64,000 nucleotides of DNA from Cryphonectria parasitica EP155. Taxonomy: Eukaryota; Ascomycota; Sordariomycetes; Diaporthales; Cryphonectriaceae. Position numbers and translations under genes: made by a program. Below, piece by piece: positions 24,801 through 37,626 of the stretch. Location of the stretch: contig NW_024468911.1 in the NCBI RefSeq assembly GCF_011745365.1, forward strand, positions 3,404,759-3,468,758. The letters run 5' to 3'. Position 1 is the first letter of the stretch. The number at the start of each line of letters is the position of its first letter. The notes under the pieces are model-generated. The model saw nothing but the letters and a program-made list of their open reading frames with translations, did not search any database and had not been told where the DNA came from.

Positions 24801-27800
24801 TAACAGCGAAAATAACTCAGAGTACGACGACGACGGGGGCCTTTGGCGGTCATGCTTCGCCCATCCAAGTCCCGCGGAGAGGAGAGGGGCTACCTGGATT
24901 TGCCCAAAGTCTGGCAGCTCTGCTGCAGCTACCCGCCGCTAGCACCCACCTTTCACCGGGCAGATCTTTACCCTATCATAGTGAGTGTTTGTGGCGTCTG
25001 TATGGAGCCAGTGTCTCGATGGGCAGGGTAGATGCATCTACTCTGATACATGGGAAACAGGACGTTTCGGGGGCTAAGAAAGAAGAAGAAAGAGAAGAAG
25101 GGAAAAAGAAGAAAACAAACAACCAACCAAGCAGTAAACCGAACTCAGCTGCGGTATCCTCGCAAGGACGAGACTGGGGAGAAATGTGCCTTAAGTCTTC
25201 GTAACTAGGTACCTGACCCGAGTCTTGGATAAGTCTCGATACTTCCCTTCTTCTTCTGTTTGTCCCCGCCCCCCTCCTCATTGTCCTCGCCTACAGGTCA
25301 CGAGGAAATTTCGTGGGTATAATGGCCTGTCCGGCCTCACTGACACATCCGACCGTTCTCACTCGCAGCTAAAGTAGCTCCTTATTATGGTTGCTGTGTC
25401 ATAACATTATGTTCTATCAGAGCTGAGATGCTGGACAAAGGCTGGCACGTGTATCTATAGTCTCATTGAGATGGAGCAAGATTGACGAGATACGAGGTGA
25501 GAAGGTTATGGCCATCAGGGTATGAGGCTATGTAGGCGATCCCGCAGTCCCCCCCCCCCCCCTCCTCTGATGATCAAGGACGGGACTTGAGAACAGATTC
25601 AGAGTGGATTGTATCTGCTAGATTTCTGGAGGCGGGGCGGTCTTTGAATTGGGCACGCGTCTTGATCAACAAATACATCACCAAAAAGTGTACGTACTGT
25701 ACCTGCAGACTCGGCTAGGACAGACCGTAGGAGAGGGCACCCGTTCGCTTGTTTGGACCGGTACCTAGACGAAAGTCACTCCCTCACCCCCTATGCCTCC
25801 TGCCCCCCTTCCCCATGTGTTTAAGCTGTCGAGCTTGATTTACCAGATTGGGGCTCGCAAGAAATAAGAATCGATCTGGAGGCTCGAGCTTTCCATCTCC
25901 ACAAAAGCAACCCCCCTCGCGTGCCTCTTTGGCGTTGTCTTGAAAATCTGCGCAACCTATGGGCTCCAGGTTTAAGAAGGCCAACAATTCTCGCCCTTTC
26001 CCCCCTTCGTTCGAGCAGGAAGCACCGAGCATCTCGAGTCCTCTTCTTCAAGTCTCCGCCGACTTCTCTCTGCTACTTCTCACCCAAACTCCCGTTGCTC
26101 ACCACATTACACTGATACACGCACCACACATAGCACCATCAAACTGTTATGCAGAATCAAGTCGAGCCTCTCGAACCTGATTCTGTATCACTTGTGCACC
26201 TCTTCTCTTGAGCCTCCCACACCCAAGCCTCCACGTCTGTGCGAGCCTGTCAAGCCACTGTGTCAGGGTGACCATAAGCCTGCTGAGATAGAAGTTGTTT
26301 GACCCTGCGTCGCTCTACATCGTCCGCAGTTCACTACCCACCACCAGACACACACGCCGCTGCTCGGCTCTGCTAAATCCAGCTCAGCGCAGTCCGATCC
26401 GATCAGGGTCTTGACCGGCAGAGGTAGGCCTGGGCCACCTGCTCGACACTCTCACCCAGCCATCTTTCAATCTATATGCCCATATTGGGGTTGCCTTTTT
26501 GATCACGAACAAACGCCAGTTCAAGATCTTGTATACTCTTACCTGTCTTTGTCGAAAGTCCGCACACATCATATCAGACGAGCCGTTTGGCTGCCCAGAA
26601 CACACGACGCCCCTATCCCCTCCACATCCTGGCCCTGAGCAGCCTTACAATTACAATCTTTCACGACCTGCTTGTCAGCTTAGGGAAAAAGGCAGAGGAA
26701 AAGAAGCAAAACACACTCGTCAGCCTTTGCCCCCCAAGCCGCATAAAATAGGATACAGGCTCCCCTGGCTACCATAACCGACCCTCTGACGCAGCCAGAT
26801 GCGAAGTTGAAGGTTTCTCGTTTCGACCTTGTCAAGAATCCAACAACAGAAGGAACTAGGGACCAATTTACGCTGCACATCACTCAAGGCAAGAAGAGCT
26901 CCAAAGCACCTGCCAATAACGAAAGGAAAGAAAGGAGAAAAAGAAGAGAACGAATAAGACAACCCCCCCCTTCTTCCGATACGGAACGATTTCCAAAACT
27001 TCAGCCCTAGCCTTTCTTTCACAACATCAAACCCCTGGCTCCAATACACTTACCTCACATCCAAGCATCGAATCTACTACTCCTGGACCAATCGGCACTT
27101 TTGATCACGATCCTGGCGTGGTAGTCTCGACTTCCTTGAGAACAAAGCCAGCACAAGCGTTATCACTGTAGGAATATTTGATTGCCAAATCAAAAGGCCG
27201 CACACGAGGTGAGCAAGCCATCTTCTTGTATACACTCCGCCTTTCCTCTTGTTTCTTTGCGCCCACATACTTCATGTCCCACCTCATTGGCCTTGCTTTT
27301 CTCGAAGGCCAAGGGCGCCTCCCGACTGTTATATTCCCCAAGCCTGATACTACCCACCCCACCGAATCTGCTATGGTGCGTCGGCAGGAGAAGACCGAGC
27401 TGCCAGGCGGACATCGGCGCTCCACAGTTGCAGTCACAATACCAGCTGCCCTCTGCTCGCTTTTTCGCGATAATTGTCCCAAAACCGGCCGGGTCAAATG
27501 ATCTGCAGGTGTGGAAGACGTTGCATGGCATGTCATGGTGCATGCCACCGTCTGCAGGCGTCTGATTAGAGGTCCTAGTTCCCCTTTGTCCTCATTGGCG
27601 CAGCTGCTTGCGCGGAAAGCCTCCATGCTCCAGCGTGCGTTGGCCTGGGCGCTCACTCAAATTGTAGTGGATCAAAGCTGACATATGAAGGCAGTAATTA
27701 ATCCAATACATGTTAGTACATGCTTTTCTTTTTCGTCAGGTGCCCTCTCGGCCGGACATGTCCTCTTTTCCCCCCTCCTCCCTCCACCGCCTCCTATGCT

Positions 27801-29083
27801 TCGGGTTCCTCCGCAAAAGAATCGTCGGGCTGTAGACAGCCAGCCACGAGATCGGGAGGCGCCGTTGCAGCAGTCATATGGGACGGTTCACATGGACACG
27901 AACAATGGAACGCTGCTTCTTTACGAGCTTTGGCCTCATCCTGTTCGTCCGAGCGTCTCTCCCTGTGGAGTAAACAAGGAGGCAGTGAGGGGGCAGGTCG
28001 CAGATTTCCGGTCAGATTGCCAAGCTGAGGTGAAGCCATCTCTCGGAATGGCCTGCTCTCTTTTTGGACCTCTGAGTATCCAGCACGGAACGAGTCACAA
28101 AGAATTCGCAAAACAGAGAAAGAGGAAAGAGGCAAACAGAAAAGAGAAGGGGGGGAAAGAAAGAAAAAAAAAAAGGAGGAGCAAGAAAGAAGGAAAAGAC
28201 TCGGAATGCCTAGTGGCAGATACTCGACAGCAATTCACACCGTCTTGGTCACACAATGACTTTCTAAGCCTCATGGGCTGGGTGAGATATCAGACCTTAA
28301 ATGAGACGCTGACGCATGCCAGGAAGACGAGATTCCACCAAATTACATCCGACTGCCAATCAGGCGCTGGGAATGACAAGCGCGAAAATACCACTTAAGG
28401 TTGGTCAGCCCACCTATTTCAAAACACTACACTACACTCTTCAGGACCCGCCTGCGGACGAAGCTCGACCACGGCATATGTGTCGTGGGTACTGACGGGG
28501 GACGGAGATCGTGGAGGCTCTGTCCCTCCTTCGGGAGTCCTGTCAAGCCACCGCGGGATGATGTTTTGAGCACTAACATGCCGCCCACCTGCAGCGACCC
28601 CAGCAAGAATCCTGGCTGACGCTCGCCCTGCGAGACGGGGAGAAGACAGGCCCAGTACCATCTGAATCTCATTGATTGCCTCCTTCGCAACGAGTCCTCC
28701 TCTCTTCATCGTGGAGAGGCGCCTCGCATGACTTCACAAATACCCAAGGTATAGATTAACCATCTGAGTCCTGATATCCTGCACTCTCCTCATGCACTCG
28801 TCCCCTCCCATACAGTCGCCACACAGTTTGTCCTTTGAATTTATTCATTTTTGTCATATTTACTTTCTTCCTTTCCCCACATGCACAAGCCACCAAGACG
28901 CCCACGTAGCAGTCCCCCCACCCGGAACCGGAATTCTCTTCAGCAGAGGTGGGCAAGAACAAATGTCCCGCGCCATCGGATCGTGAGCCAGGCCGAGATC
29001 GACTTTCACGGCTTGACGCCTACCGACAGAATAATCTTCGAATGACAGTCTAGACGAGAATCTAGAGGCGCGCGGGAGAGCAC
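15836..29083. other. 13 kb gene desert upstream of the vib-1-like gene
   Basis: No coding region could be supported over 13.2 kb. Open frames up to ~240 codons occur (for example 16417-17136 minus and 27685-28398 plus), but they have low-complexity or shadow-like composition and no recognisable domain. Features seen are C13 at 16521-16533 and 17491-17503, a triple CACTGTAA motif at 16319-16374, G11 at 23685-23695, C14 at 25549-25562, and a C/T-rich then A/C-rich leader-like stretch at about 26.0-27.1 kb. Composition is ordinary, without the strong AT bias that heavy RIP would leave. It may be the extended regulatory region of the downstream gene or hold non-coding RNAs. Confidence 0.6.
16319..16374 (+). 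repeat. Three direct copies of CACTGTAA
   Basis: The octamer occurs at 16319-16326, 16345-16352 and 16367-16374, spaced 26 and 22 bp start to start. The first two copies share the longer CACTGTAAGTT. Spaced direct repeats can be binding sites, but no known factor is assigned. Confidence 0.5.
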
Positions 29084-32000
29084 ATGGCAGCGCCAGGTTC
29101 AACGACGTTTGAACGGTGAGTATGAGAATATTTCTCTATTTTTCTCTCTCTCTCTCTCTCTTTCTGTGTGCCCTTGAGATGGCCCGCATCACACACAATA
29201 TTACATATTCTTCATCTGTCTCATTTTTGGGCTGTCACTTTTCTCCCCCCCCCCTGGGCCCCTCCCCCCGGACAAGCCAATCATGTGGCTCCCAGGGGCG
29301 GCCGGTGAAGGACGGCATCCACCCCTCCTCTACCCTCCACTTTGCTTGGGGAACTCAGGCTGGCCTGTAGCAGCCCTGGTTCTTGACAGGCTGCCCATGA
29401 TGAACATGTCCCGAAAAGAACGAGCTGCATTGGAATGGATCTCCGACCTGTGTCCTGGTCCAGGGCAGGACAGGGCAGGACCCACGTCCAGGAAGGCGAA
29501 GAGCTGGTCGTGCAGTAGTGCAGCAATGGGGCGTTCCGTTTCCGAGGGAGAAGCACGATCATCATCTATACATCCTACAGACCCTGGTCACTTTTTTCTT
29601 CTTTCTTCTGATTATTGTTTTTCACATGTACCCGATACCCATCAGCGTGCCTAGGGGTCAGCATGTTTTGGGTTGCATCCAGCTGTAGCCGTACTATGCT
29701 GCTGCGGCATGCAGCAGCACACGCCACAGCTTATGCTCAAGACTGGGAACCTGCTCTGATCTGCCTGCACCGCAGAAGTCGAAGCCTCGCATTCCTTCAC
29801 ACGGGCATTGCCCTCTCCCTCCCTCTCTCCGTGTTTACCTCTCTACCTGGTCATTCTCGCTGCTGCCTTCTTCTAATTTCCCCCCTGCCCCTTCATTCCC
29901 ATATACTCTTATTGTTGAGACCTTTTCCCGCTGTGAACATGACAGCTGACTCAATGATTGCTGACGGGAGACAGGTAGATGCAGCCGACAAACATTAAAA
30001 TCCTCCGTCCCATCATATTATTACCACTGCTACCAGAGATGTCGTCCTGAAATTCCCGGATATGTAGAGCTGCGGCGAGAGACCGCGTGTCTTATTCTGT
30101 CTTGTTAACGTTCTTGGTTTTTTTTTCGCAACCTCTCGCCAGGCAGGTCGATGCTGACGATCTCGCGTCTTGATAGCAGGAATTTGCGCCGTCGCCCCCC
30201 TGTCCTGGGCTGGAGTATCTTGAAATACCCAGTCAGTCTGATATGCGGTACGTCTGCCATATGATATCACTTCCGTTTTTTACGATGTGGCCAGCAGCTG
30301 TTTCACTGCACTTCATTTCTTTTCTTTTCTCTTCCTTTTTCTTTCCCTCTTCTTTTCTCCCTCGATGAATCGAAAGTTCCATCGTTTGCACGACTATTAG
30401 CCGCCACCGGCCAGTCTTCTGGCTGGGTCCTCGTTCTCCGAAACAATCTATTCTGCAGGCTCAGAGCTCATTAAGGACCCCATCGTCTGATAACCCCAGA
30501 AGGGGATCCCAGTCTCGAGAAAAAGTCTAGACGGCGGGTGGAGCACTCTGACACCCCTGTTCAATGCACGAAAGCAATCCCACACCCACCTATTCATACA
30601 CTCATACATACACACACACACAATCACACATGTACACATTCATGTACACACAAAAATATATGCACCCACACACACTCTCGGACGCAGATGCGGGAGGCAA
30701 GGGTAGTTCCCATTGCTCGAAAGTGTGCAAAATGCTACCTAGGCCGTCACCGGCCCCCTCCATTCATTGCCGCATATGGGGTTCGCATCAGCCCTCCCGA
30801 TACTGTAGCCCATCTTTATTTGTATAACATGTTAGCTGGCAGTACGACAATCTGTCACACCGTGATGCCGTGCTTCGTTTGCATGGGGCAACAAGTTACA
30901 ACATTATCGGTGCCAGGTTCTCACAGACTGACTGGTTACTCGGCGCTGGGAGCATTAGGGCAGCCTTGCTGATTGTGTACTACCCAGCAGGTACGGCCAG
31001 GACTCCAGCAACTCACCCTTAACCCTCGAGAGTTCAGCTCAACCTTCGCCGTCCGTCATAAATCTGTATGCTCCTGGCCCCACGTCAGCTTTTACCTCTG
31101 CACCAGCCTACCCACCTGACAGCGGGAGTTCCTTCTATAATCATAACCCCGCCCCCTTCCTGCCTACCATAGACCAGAGGCCTCGCCTTGGCTCCAAGTA
31201 CGTGATACACCCCACCCAATGGGGCTCTGCTGACCAGCCTCTGCCCTTTGTCCTTCCCCTGCAAACTACACCACTATTGGGACATTCCAGAATACTTACC
31301 AGCTCTGTGTGTGATGTGTGTGTGGGAGTAGCACCTCCAACAACCCGGGCATGGCACATGCCCTCCGAAACACAACATTGCCGCACCCAGGTACACAATT
31401 GAGCACACGAGACGTCTACTCGCCACAGACGCCCACCTACAGCAGGAGAACAACCGATCACCCGCGATCTCCCCCATACTTCACTCCAGGTGGGCTCGGA
31501 CGCCACCCCATTTCGTCAGTCCCGAGTCCCAACCTAGGTTTCACCAACCATCCAGGAACCATGGCCTATTCTTCCAACCAGAAGCAGCAGCAGAACATCC
31601 CGCCCCTTCAGGGAATGACGATGCATGGCACTCTGTCTTATTCGGACGCCCCAACCACACACATCAAGCCAGAGATCACGGGCACCATCGACAAGGGCTT
31701 CTTCCTGGCAGACAATGAGTGGACATGCTACCGCAGGAATTATTTCTCCTGCGTCTGCTCGTTCCACATCCCGCCCCCGACGCACCCTCAGGCCACCATG
31801 CATTTCTTGCCCACCGGCAGCTCGCAGACTTACCAGATCGCAGGCTGGGCCATGTGCATCTCGGCGGTGGTCGCGGACAACGACGCGCACACGATCGAGC
31901 TCGTGCAGCACACCCCCAAGCGGGACAAGGGCCCCATCGCCCCTCCAGACAAGATACGGCTAAACCCAAAAACTTCTCAGGCAGCGCATCACCCGCTTGG

Positions 32001-32874
32001 GCACTACGGCGGGCCTGAGATGGGGCTCGTGGGATCCTCACGCGCCTACGAGCAGTCCCTGTACGGGCAACCCATGCAGCACCAGTCGCTCCACACGTCC
32101 CTCCCCACGGAGCACACGTTCGAACGGATCCAATTCAAGCAGGCGACAGCGAACAATGGGAAGCGGAGGGCTGCGCAGCAGTACTATCACCTCGTGGTCG
32201 AGCTCTATGCAGACATCGGGCCACAGGGTCAGGGCAACGAGCAATATCTGAAGGTTGCCCACAGGAAGTCGGCAAAGATGATCGTCCGGGGACGATCACC
32301 TGGACACTACCAGTCCGAGCGGCGCACGAGCACGAGCAGCGGACCAGGCTCCGGACCGTCAGGGCTCGGCACTTACCCGTCAACCGGCTCACAGAACTTT
32401 GGTGGCAACTACGGAAACCTCGGATCCCAGAGCATTGGCACTAGCTACGGCGGCTACGAGACGAGGTCGGGTGATCACTATCGCAACCACTCCGACGCGA
32501 TTCCCATGGAGCCTATGCTCAGCCAAGAGGAATCTAGGAGCATCCAGGAGCCCGAGAAGTATCAGTACTTCCCCACACCCATCCTCGAGCCCCAGCAGGA
32601 CCCCCGGCAGCCGATCGAGGTATTCCACCACCCTACAAGCCGTGCTGGAGACAGCAGCCTGCGGGGTCTCGGAACTGGCTATGACCTCACGTCGAAGCTC
32701 TACGCGGGACCTTTGTTCTCCGACAAGACAGTGAGCACAGGGCGATTCGAGGGCAAGACGAGCTCGAGCGGCTACTACCCCACCATGATGATGCCACCGT
32801 CGGCGGCGGATGGCAGCTACAAACAACAATGGAGAACCTCAGTATCACCTCTGATTACATCGTCCACAGGTTAA
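29084..32874 (+). CDS. vib-1: VIB-1/XprG-like p53-fold (NDT80 domain) transcription factor
   Basis: Best model has three exons: 29084-29115, 30991-31197 and 31329-32874, giving 594 residues. Introns are 29116-30990 (GTGAGT...CAG) and 31198-31328 (GTACGT...AG; an acceptor 3 nt further on also keeps the frame). All junction phases match. The NDT80/PhoG DNA-binding domain spans roughly residues 190-407, with the blocks NEWTCYRRNYFSC, CISAVVADN, EHTFERIQFKQATANNGKRR and KSAKMIVRGRSPGHY that are typical of VIB-1/XprG. In Neurospora VIB-1 is needed for heterokaryon incompatibility, secreted proteases and cellulase induction; XprG does related work in Aspergillus. The N-terminal exon 2 is Ser/Pro-rich and the C-terminus is Gly/Ser/Tyr-rich, consistent with activation regions. 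Exon 3 identity is certain; exon 1 is an inference from splice consensus and phase. Confidence 0.88.
29143..29162 (+). repeat. CT dinucleotide microsatellite
   Basis: A nearly perfect CT array starts 28 nt inside the proposed first intron of the vib-1-like gene, just downstream of its donor. Confidence 0.85.
29461..29480 (+). repeat. Perfect 10-bp tandem duplication
   Basis: The unit CAGGGCAGGA occurs twice head to tail in non-coding DNA within the proposed vib-1 intron. Confidence 0.9.
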
Positions 32875-34325
32875 GTCAGCACTGGAACCGCCTGCCACCA
32901 CAGATAACATGCATGTTCTTCGAATCCTACTAGCTGCTGTCTGAGCGTCACGTCCACATGGACGACGTATGGTGAATTACAGGAGATCTCAGAAGGAAAT
33001 AGAGCAGGTATAGGAAGTTCGAAAGTCCGCTACAACGCTTTACTTCTCTTCTTTCTTTCTTTCTGTGCAGGATGGGAAATAAGGATAAGGTAAATGCGGA
33101 GTGCTAGATCAATGGCGCATGGGACGGACATTCACAACAGGTTGGGAATGGGACCAGGCAAAGGACCGGAAACTGGACGGGATTTCCATTCGGGGTGAAT
33201 GGGGATTTTTAAAAAATGGCATATTGGAAAAGGGATCGACCGACGGCATGGCATGGCATTCGTAAGGGATACCCGTTTGTTTTGTTTTCTTATCTTTGGC
33301 ATCCCCCCCCCCCCTTCCCCCAATCTTCCTTTTGTCTTTCTTCCTTTCCTTCTTTCACACCCCCCACACCCCCTTCCATCCCCTCATAGGACGGCCATGT
33401 CTCGATTTCGGCACTTGCACTTGCAACAACACTCGCTTTTTGAAAACGGAGGTCCTTTTTCTTCTTCTCTTTTTTTCTTTCTAAGACTGGGTTTTGTTGA
33501 TGCTGGATCTTGACGGGACAAGAAGAGGAGGGGGAGGGAGGGGAGAGGGGGCGCTGGGACAGTCGACGTGCGGGGGATAGGCATGATATTCTGGTTGATC
33601 CAGAAGCAACATTCGAGCGTTTACCACTGTGATGGGTTGGACTTGTGTGCATCCCACCACGATGCTCCGATACCTCGGATCAAGACTATTCTGCTCTATC
33701 TTCATTTTTTCTCTCTTTCGCTTTCTTGCTTATTTAATTTTCTCTTTATGGACAATTGCATCTCATGAACACATTCTCACACCTGCTTGCCTGCGTTTCC
33801 TATGAATCCAATAGTACGATTGTTGAAATGGTTACGAGCAAGTCTGTGTGGACTGGGGACATTGCCGTCAGCCACGCTCCCCTGGTTACACAAACCCAAT
33901 AAACGATTGCTTACGGCGAGCCTATGTTGCCGTAAGGCTTGCTTACTTTTGTTACGTAGATCTAAACAGCGCCATTGTTTATTCTTGTTCCTCTCTGTGT
34001 GTCTCTACTGCGGCGCCTGGCCGGCTGTCGCTCCAACTTGCCTCCAAAGACGGTCTCCTGGAATGCGTAGTCGTGGACGTACATGGTACAAACATATGCG
34101 TGAGCACGGATACGACATGCATCTGCCCCCTTGAACGGGAAGATCTGGGGCCTTTTTCTTTCGGGAAGTCAGCTCGCATAGTGTTGCTAGCCTTGGGACG
34201 TAGCTGATCCGATAGGCTCACGAGCGAAGGATGGGAAAGGGACAGAAAGGAATGGGTGGGTGTGGACTGAGAGAATGGACATCATCCTGGGGAGCGGGAA
34301 TCTGGCGGTACGATCGGCGCATGGT

Positions 34326-34342
34326 GGGGGGGGGGGGGGGGG
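34326..34342 (+). repeat. Poly(G) run of 17
   Basis: This is the longest uninterrupted G/C homopolymer in the window. It is one of more than twenty runs of ten or more C or G, nearly all outside coding sequence. Confidence 0.9.
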
Positions 34343-35199
34343 AAAGACAAAGGGAGGATGTATTCAATACAGTACCATGTACATAGGTAAAAGATTTGAG
34401 AGCCATGTCCGAATGAGGCAGAGAAATTTTTCGTCGTCTTACTTGCAGGAGGATTAACCGACAGGCCGGTAATTCACTCCTTCTCCTCTCCTCCTCTATG
34501 GTCCAAAGTTGGACGGATTATCCTGCGGGAGGATGATTCACGTGAGAGCCTCGCCCGCCTCGTACCTACACCATGATGTTTGAATTTTCACTCCTCCCTC
34601 TCCTACCCAAAACACCGCCTCTGGATTAGTCGAGACGTGAGGTTCGAAATGAAGACAGCAAATGAAACGAATCGAGTGACGTCTAAATAAGGTTGTGGCT
34701 AGTTCCTCTAGCCCGCGGTCCATCGCGGCCACGAGCTCCCGGGAAGCCTAGATTGGTGAAATTTTTTTTTCTTTTCGAATTTTATTGATTCTTGTCGCTG
34801 CCCCCTCTCCTCCCCCCCCCCCCTTCTCCTAACCTGGAACGATGCCGGCGCGGCGGAACCCTTCATCCACAAGTCCTTCCTCGGACTGGAGGAAGAATCC
34901 AAGAAGCCGAGGTGCCGCGGGTGGAGAAACGGAGGCCAAGTAAAAATAAAAACAAAAATTGGGGACCCCTGGAAAAAAGGAGGAGGGAGGCAGAGGAAGG
35001 GAAGGAGACAGGGGTGGGGGGTTTGTTACCCGTGATGCTAATGAAGCGTTGGGGTTGACTTCGTCCCTTCCTCTTTCAGCAACGCTGCATCTTGCCTCAA
35101 TTTTCATCATTATCGACAGTCATCAAAGGAATAAAATGTGCTTCTTTTCTTCCTTATTTTTCATCTCGTATTGATAAAAATGGCCCGCCGTGGCTTGGG

Positions 35200-35200
<1 letters not shown>

Positions 35201-35239
<39 letters not shown>

Positions 35240-35241
35240 TG
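35201..35241 (+). repeat. Compound CT-GT microsatellite
   Basis: About eleven CT units pass directly into about ten GT units in non-coding DNA. Confidence 0.9.
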
Positions 35242-37610
35242 GTGACTGAGACATTGGCGTATAGCTGTTCCGGAGGGGGCCTGCGCCACGACGACGATGA
35301 TGCGTGGGGGGATGGAGATGGACCCTCCTGAGTACCTCGACGTTCAAAGGAGGGAATACGGTCTCTGAGAGATCCACTTCCTGCCCTGAGTTGCTGCCTA
35401 AGTACCTATTTTACGCTTTTTCCCCCTCCTTAGAATGACGTTGCGATGGCCGTCATTGCCGTTATCATCCTTGTGTTGAGGGACGGATAAGACGGCCAGA
35501 CGGCACGGAAGGACAGGACCTTCTTCAGGGGTCAGTTCCCGCCCTGCTAAGCCCCTGCGCGGCCTGTAGTGGTGGTGGTAAGCCCTTCCAAATGGGTTGT
35601 TGCACTCCATCCCGCGATCATAGTCCAACATTTCACACCATCTGACAAGTACTCTTGACCACTGCACAACCACTCCTGCGCCCCCCCATTCGGCACGCAC
35701 ATGTCTTCGCATAGCCCTATCCACCACCAGGCCGCGTCTGAAAAGAGAGAGACTACTGTACATCTTATGTCATATGCAAATTTTCCTCCCCTCCCCACAC
35801 ACCCACTCATTCTTTCTTACCAATCCTGCGTACGTGAGGTGTGGTGGACCTTAACCTCAGCTGCTGACCATCTCACACTCCCTTCCCCCACCTTTGCCCT
35901 CCGCATGCCAGCACACCTGACCTAACGGGGAGCACATGCCATTGAGACTTTGGAACATGATAGGAGGGGAGGATAGGAAAGAAAGAAGACGGAAAAAGAA
36001 GGAAAATAGAGGGCGCGGGTACAGGTTACACAACCTTTACGGTCATCCTTCGCTCAGCCCTACCACCACCAAGTGTCGACATCATACAGCGTCAGCATCT
36101 CTACCGTTCTCACAAAGTTGACGTGATCACCCAAAGCTTTTTCAACGGTCTCTTTCGACATGGTGGATCGGCTTCGGTTCCGGTATCACTAAGCCCAGCC
36201 CACACCACCCTCCTCTTCCCCGAGCCGCTCTTTTCTCACCACTTCTAAGTACAATAGATGTTGTGGCACCTTCGCTTACTCCCCGTTCTTCTGCCTAGGA
36301 TCTTGGAAGGGCAAATCCGCGTATCTGAGAAAATCTCTCAATATGCCACAGCGCTATGGGATTGGAAAGTAAAGGTACCACCGGAAGTCTCGGGGCAGGC
36401 TGAGAAGTGCGAGGTAGCAAGCATCCCCAGTACATGCCATGATGCTCGACATAGGAGACAAAGTAGCGCGACGGCTCATCATCCATGGGGCCAGATGATG
36501 GTGATTATGATGCACAATTTCGGACAAGCGGTCCCCCCATCATATAACGGTGGAGTTTTACGGCCCGTCTCTCTCGATGAAAGGCGTCCGATTTCTCGCG
36601 GCCGAGTCAGCCCTCTTGTTTCTGATGATACAGCCGCACAGCCTCACCGCTGTGTTAACACTGGTATTTCAGCTTTGGCCTTGTATCCCAATACAGGGCT
36701 ATTGCGGAGAGCAACAGGTAATTCCACGACCGCCCCCCCCCCCTACCCCCAGGCGGCATGATCTGCATCGTGCAGCCTGACCGGTGTGTTTGTGCATGTC
36801 TACTTGGTAGAGGCGGCTGCAAAATTACAGCCAGTACGACAGTACCATGTCTACTTGCTGATCCTGAGGCTTCTTCGCCCGTATGACTGCAGCCGGGCGG
36901 ACCCCCCCTCCCTCCACCTCTCTACGTCGTTGAATCCTCGCTATCCGTCTTCCTAGGGTGTGATCACACTCCCATAATTTCTCGCTTGTTCCTTCCGGCG
37001 CACGCACTCCACTCTTCAAGGAAGCGAGGTCGCTTTCTTTACAATTCGCCTCTGGCAGGGTGAATCCGGCACCAGAAAGGGGGTGGGGACAAACGACTGC
37101 GGCGTACGGTTTCAGTCCACGTAGGTTCCAGAGAATCCGATCGGGTCCGAGCCAGTAAGTTGAGGCATTTCCCACAAACACTTTGGTCAACAGATCCTGC
37201 AATCCTTTCTCTCTCGGCCGGTGCAGTGGAGAAAATCAGCACACGGGTACCCAAGTAATAGAGAGACGTGTACTTTGACGATGAAACAAGGTCACGTGGT
37301 AATGGATCGCCTAGTAAGTTCTGAGAAGGGCAAATTCTCCGTGGGCATGTTTCGAGAAGGTGGTTCGGTCTCAGACCCGGCTGTCTGATCAAGGAAGGGG
37401 CCGCCTCCTGTAGGGCTGAGGCAGAGAGGAGAGAGAGAGAGAGAGAGACGGACGGCGGCCCTTGGCTCAGATCCGGGGAATGTGACAAGTCACTTCACGG
37501 GCATGACGCGCAGTCGAGAGTCGTGTGCAGGCGGCGAGGCAAGGCAGGCGCAGGCGCAGGCTCGAAGCGACAGGATTCCCTCCTTCTCGCATATGCATGA
37601 CACGGCCTTG

Positions 37611-37626
37611 CCCCCCCCCCCCCCCC
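37611..37626 (+). repeat. Poly(C) run of 16
   Basis: Sixteen uninterrupted cytosines, followed by a further pyrimidine-rich stretch, lie in intergenic DNA. Confidence 0.9.

Larger units (their letters stand above)
29116..30990 (+). other. Putative 1.9 kb first intron of vib-1
   Basis: It begins with the strong donor GTGAGTATG straight after a 10-codon ATG exon and ends with a GCTGATT-like branch site and CAG. Inside are a CT microsatellite (29143-29162), a 10-bp tandem duplication (29461-29480), CA-rich repeats (~30600-30680) and no supported gene. It is far longer than the other introns here (54-255 nt). An internal promoter driving an alternative first exon is possible. Confidence 0.5.

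Noticed and set aside
27685..28398. 237-codon plus-strand open frame upstream of vib-1
   Set aside because: The lysine/glutamate-rich middle comes from an A/G-rich tract, there is no recognisable domain, and the flanks look non-coding.
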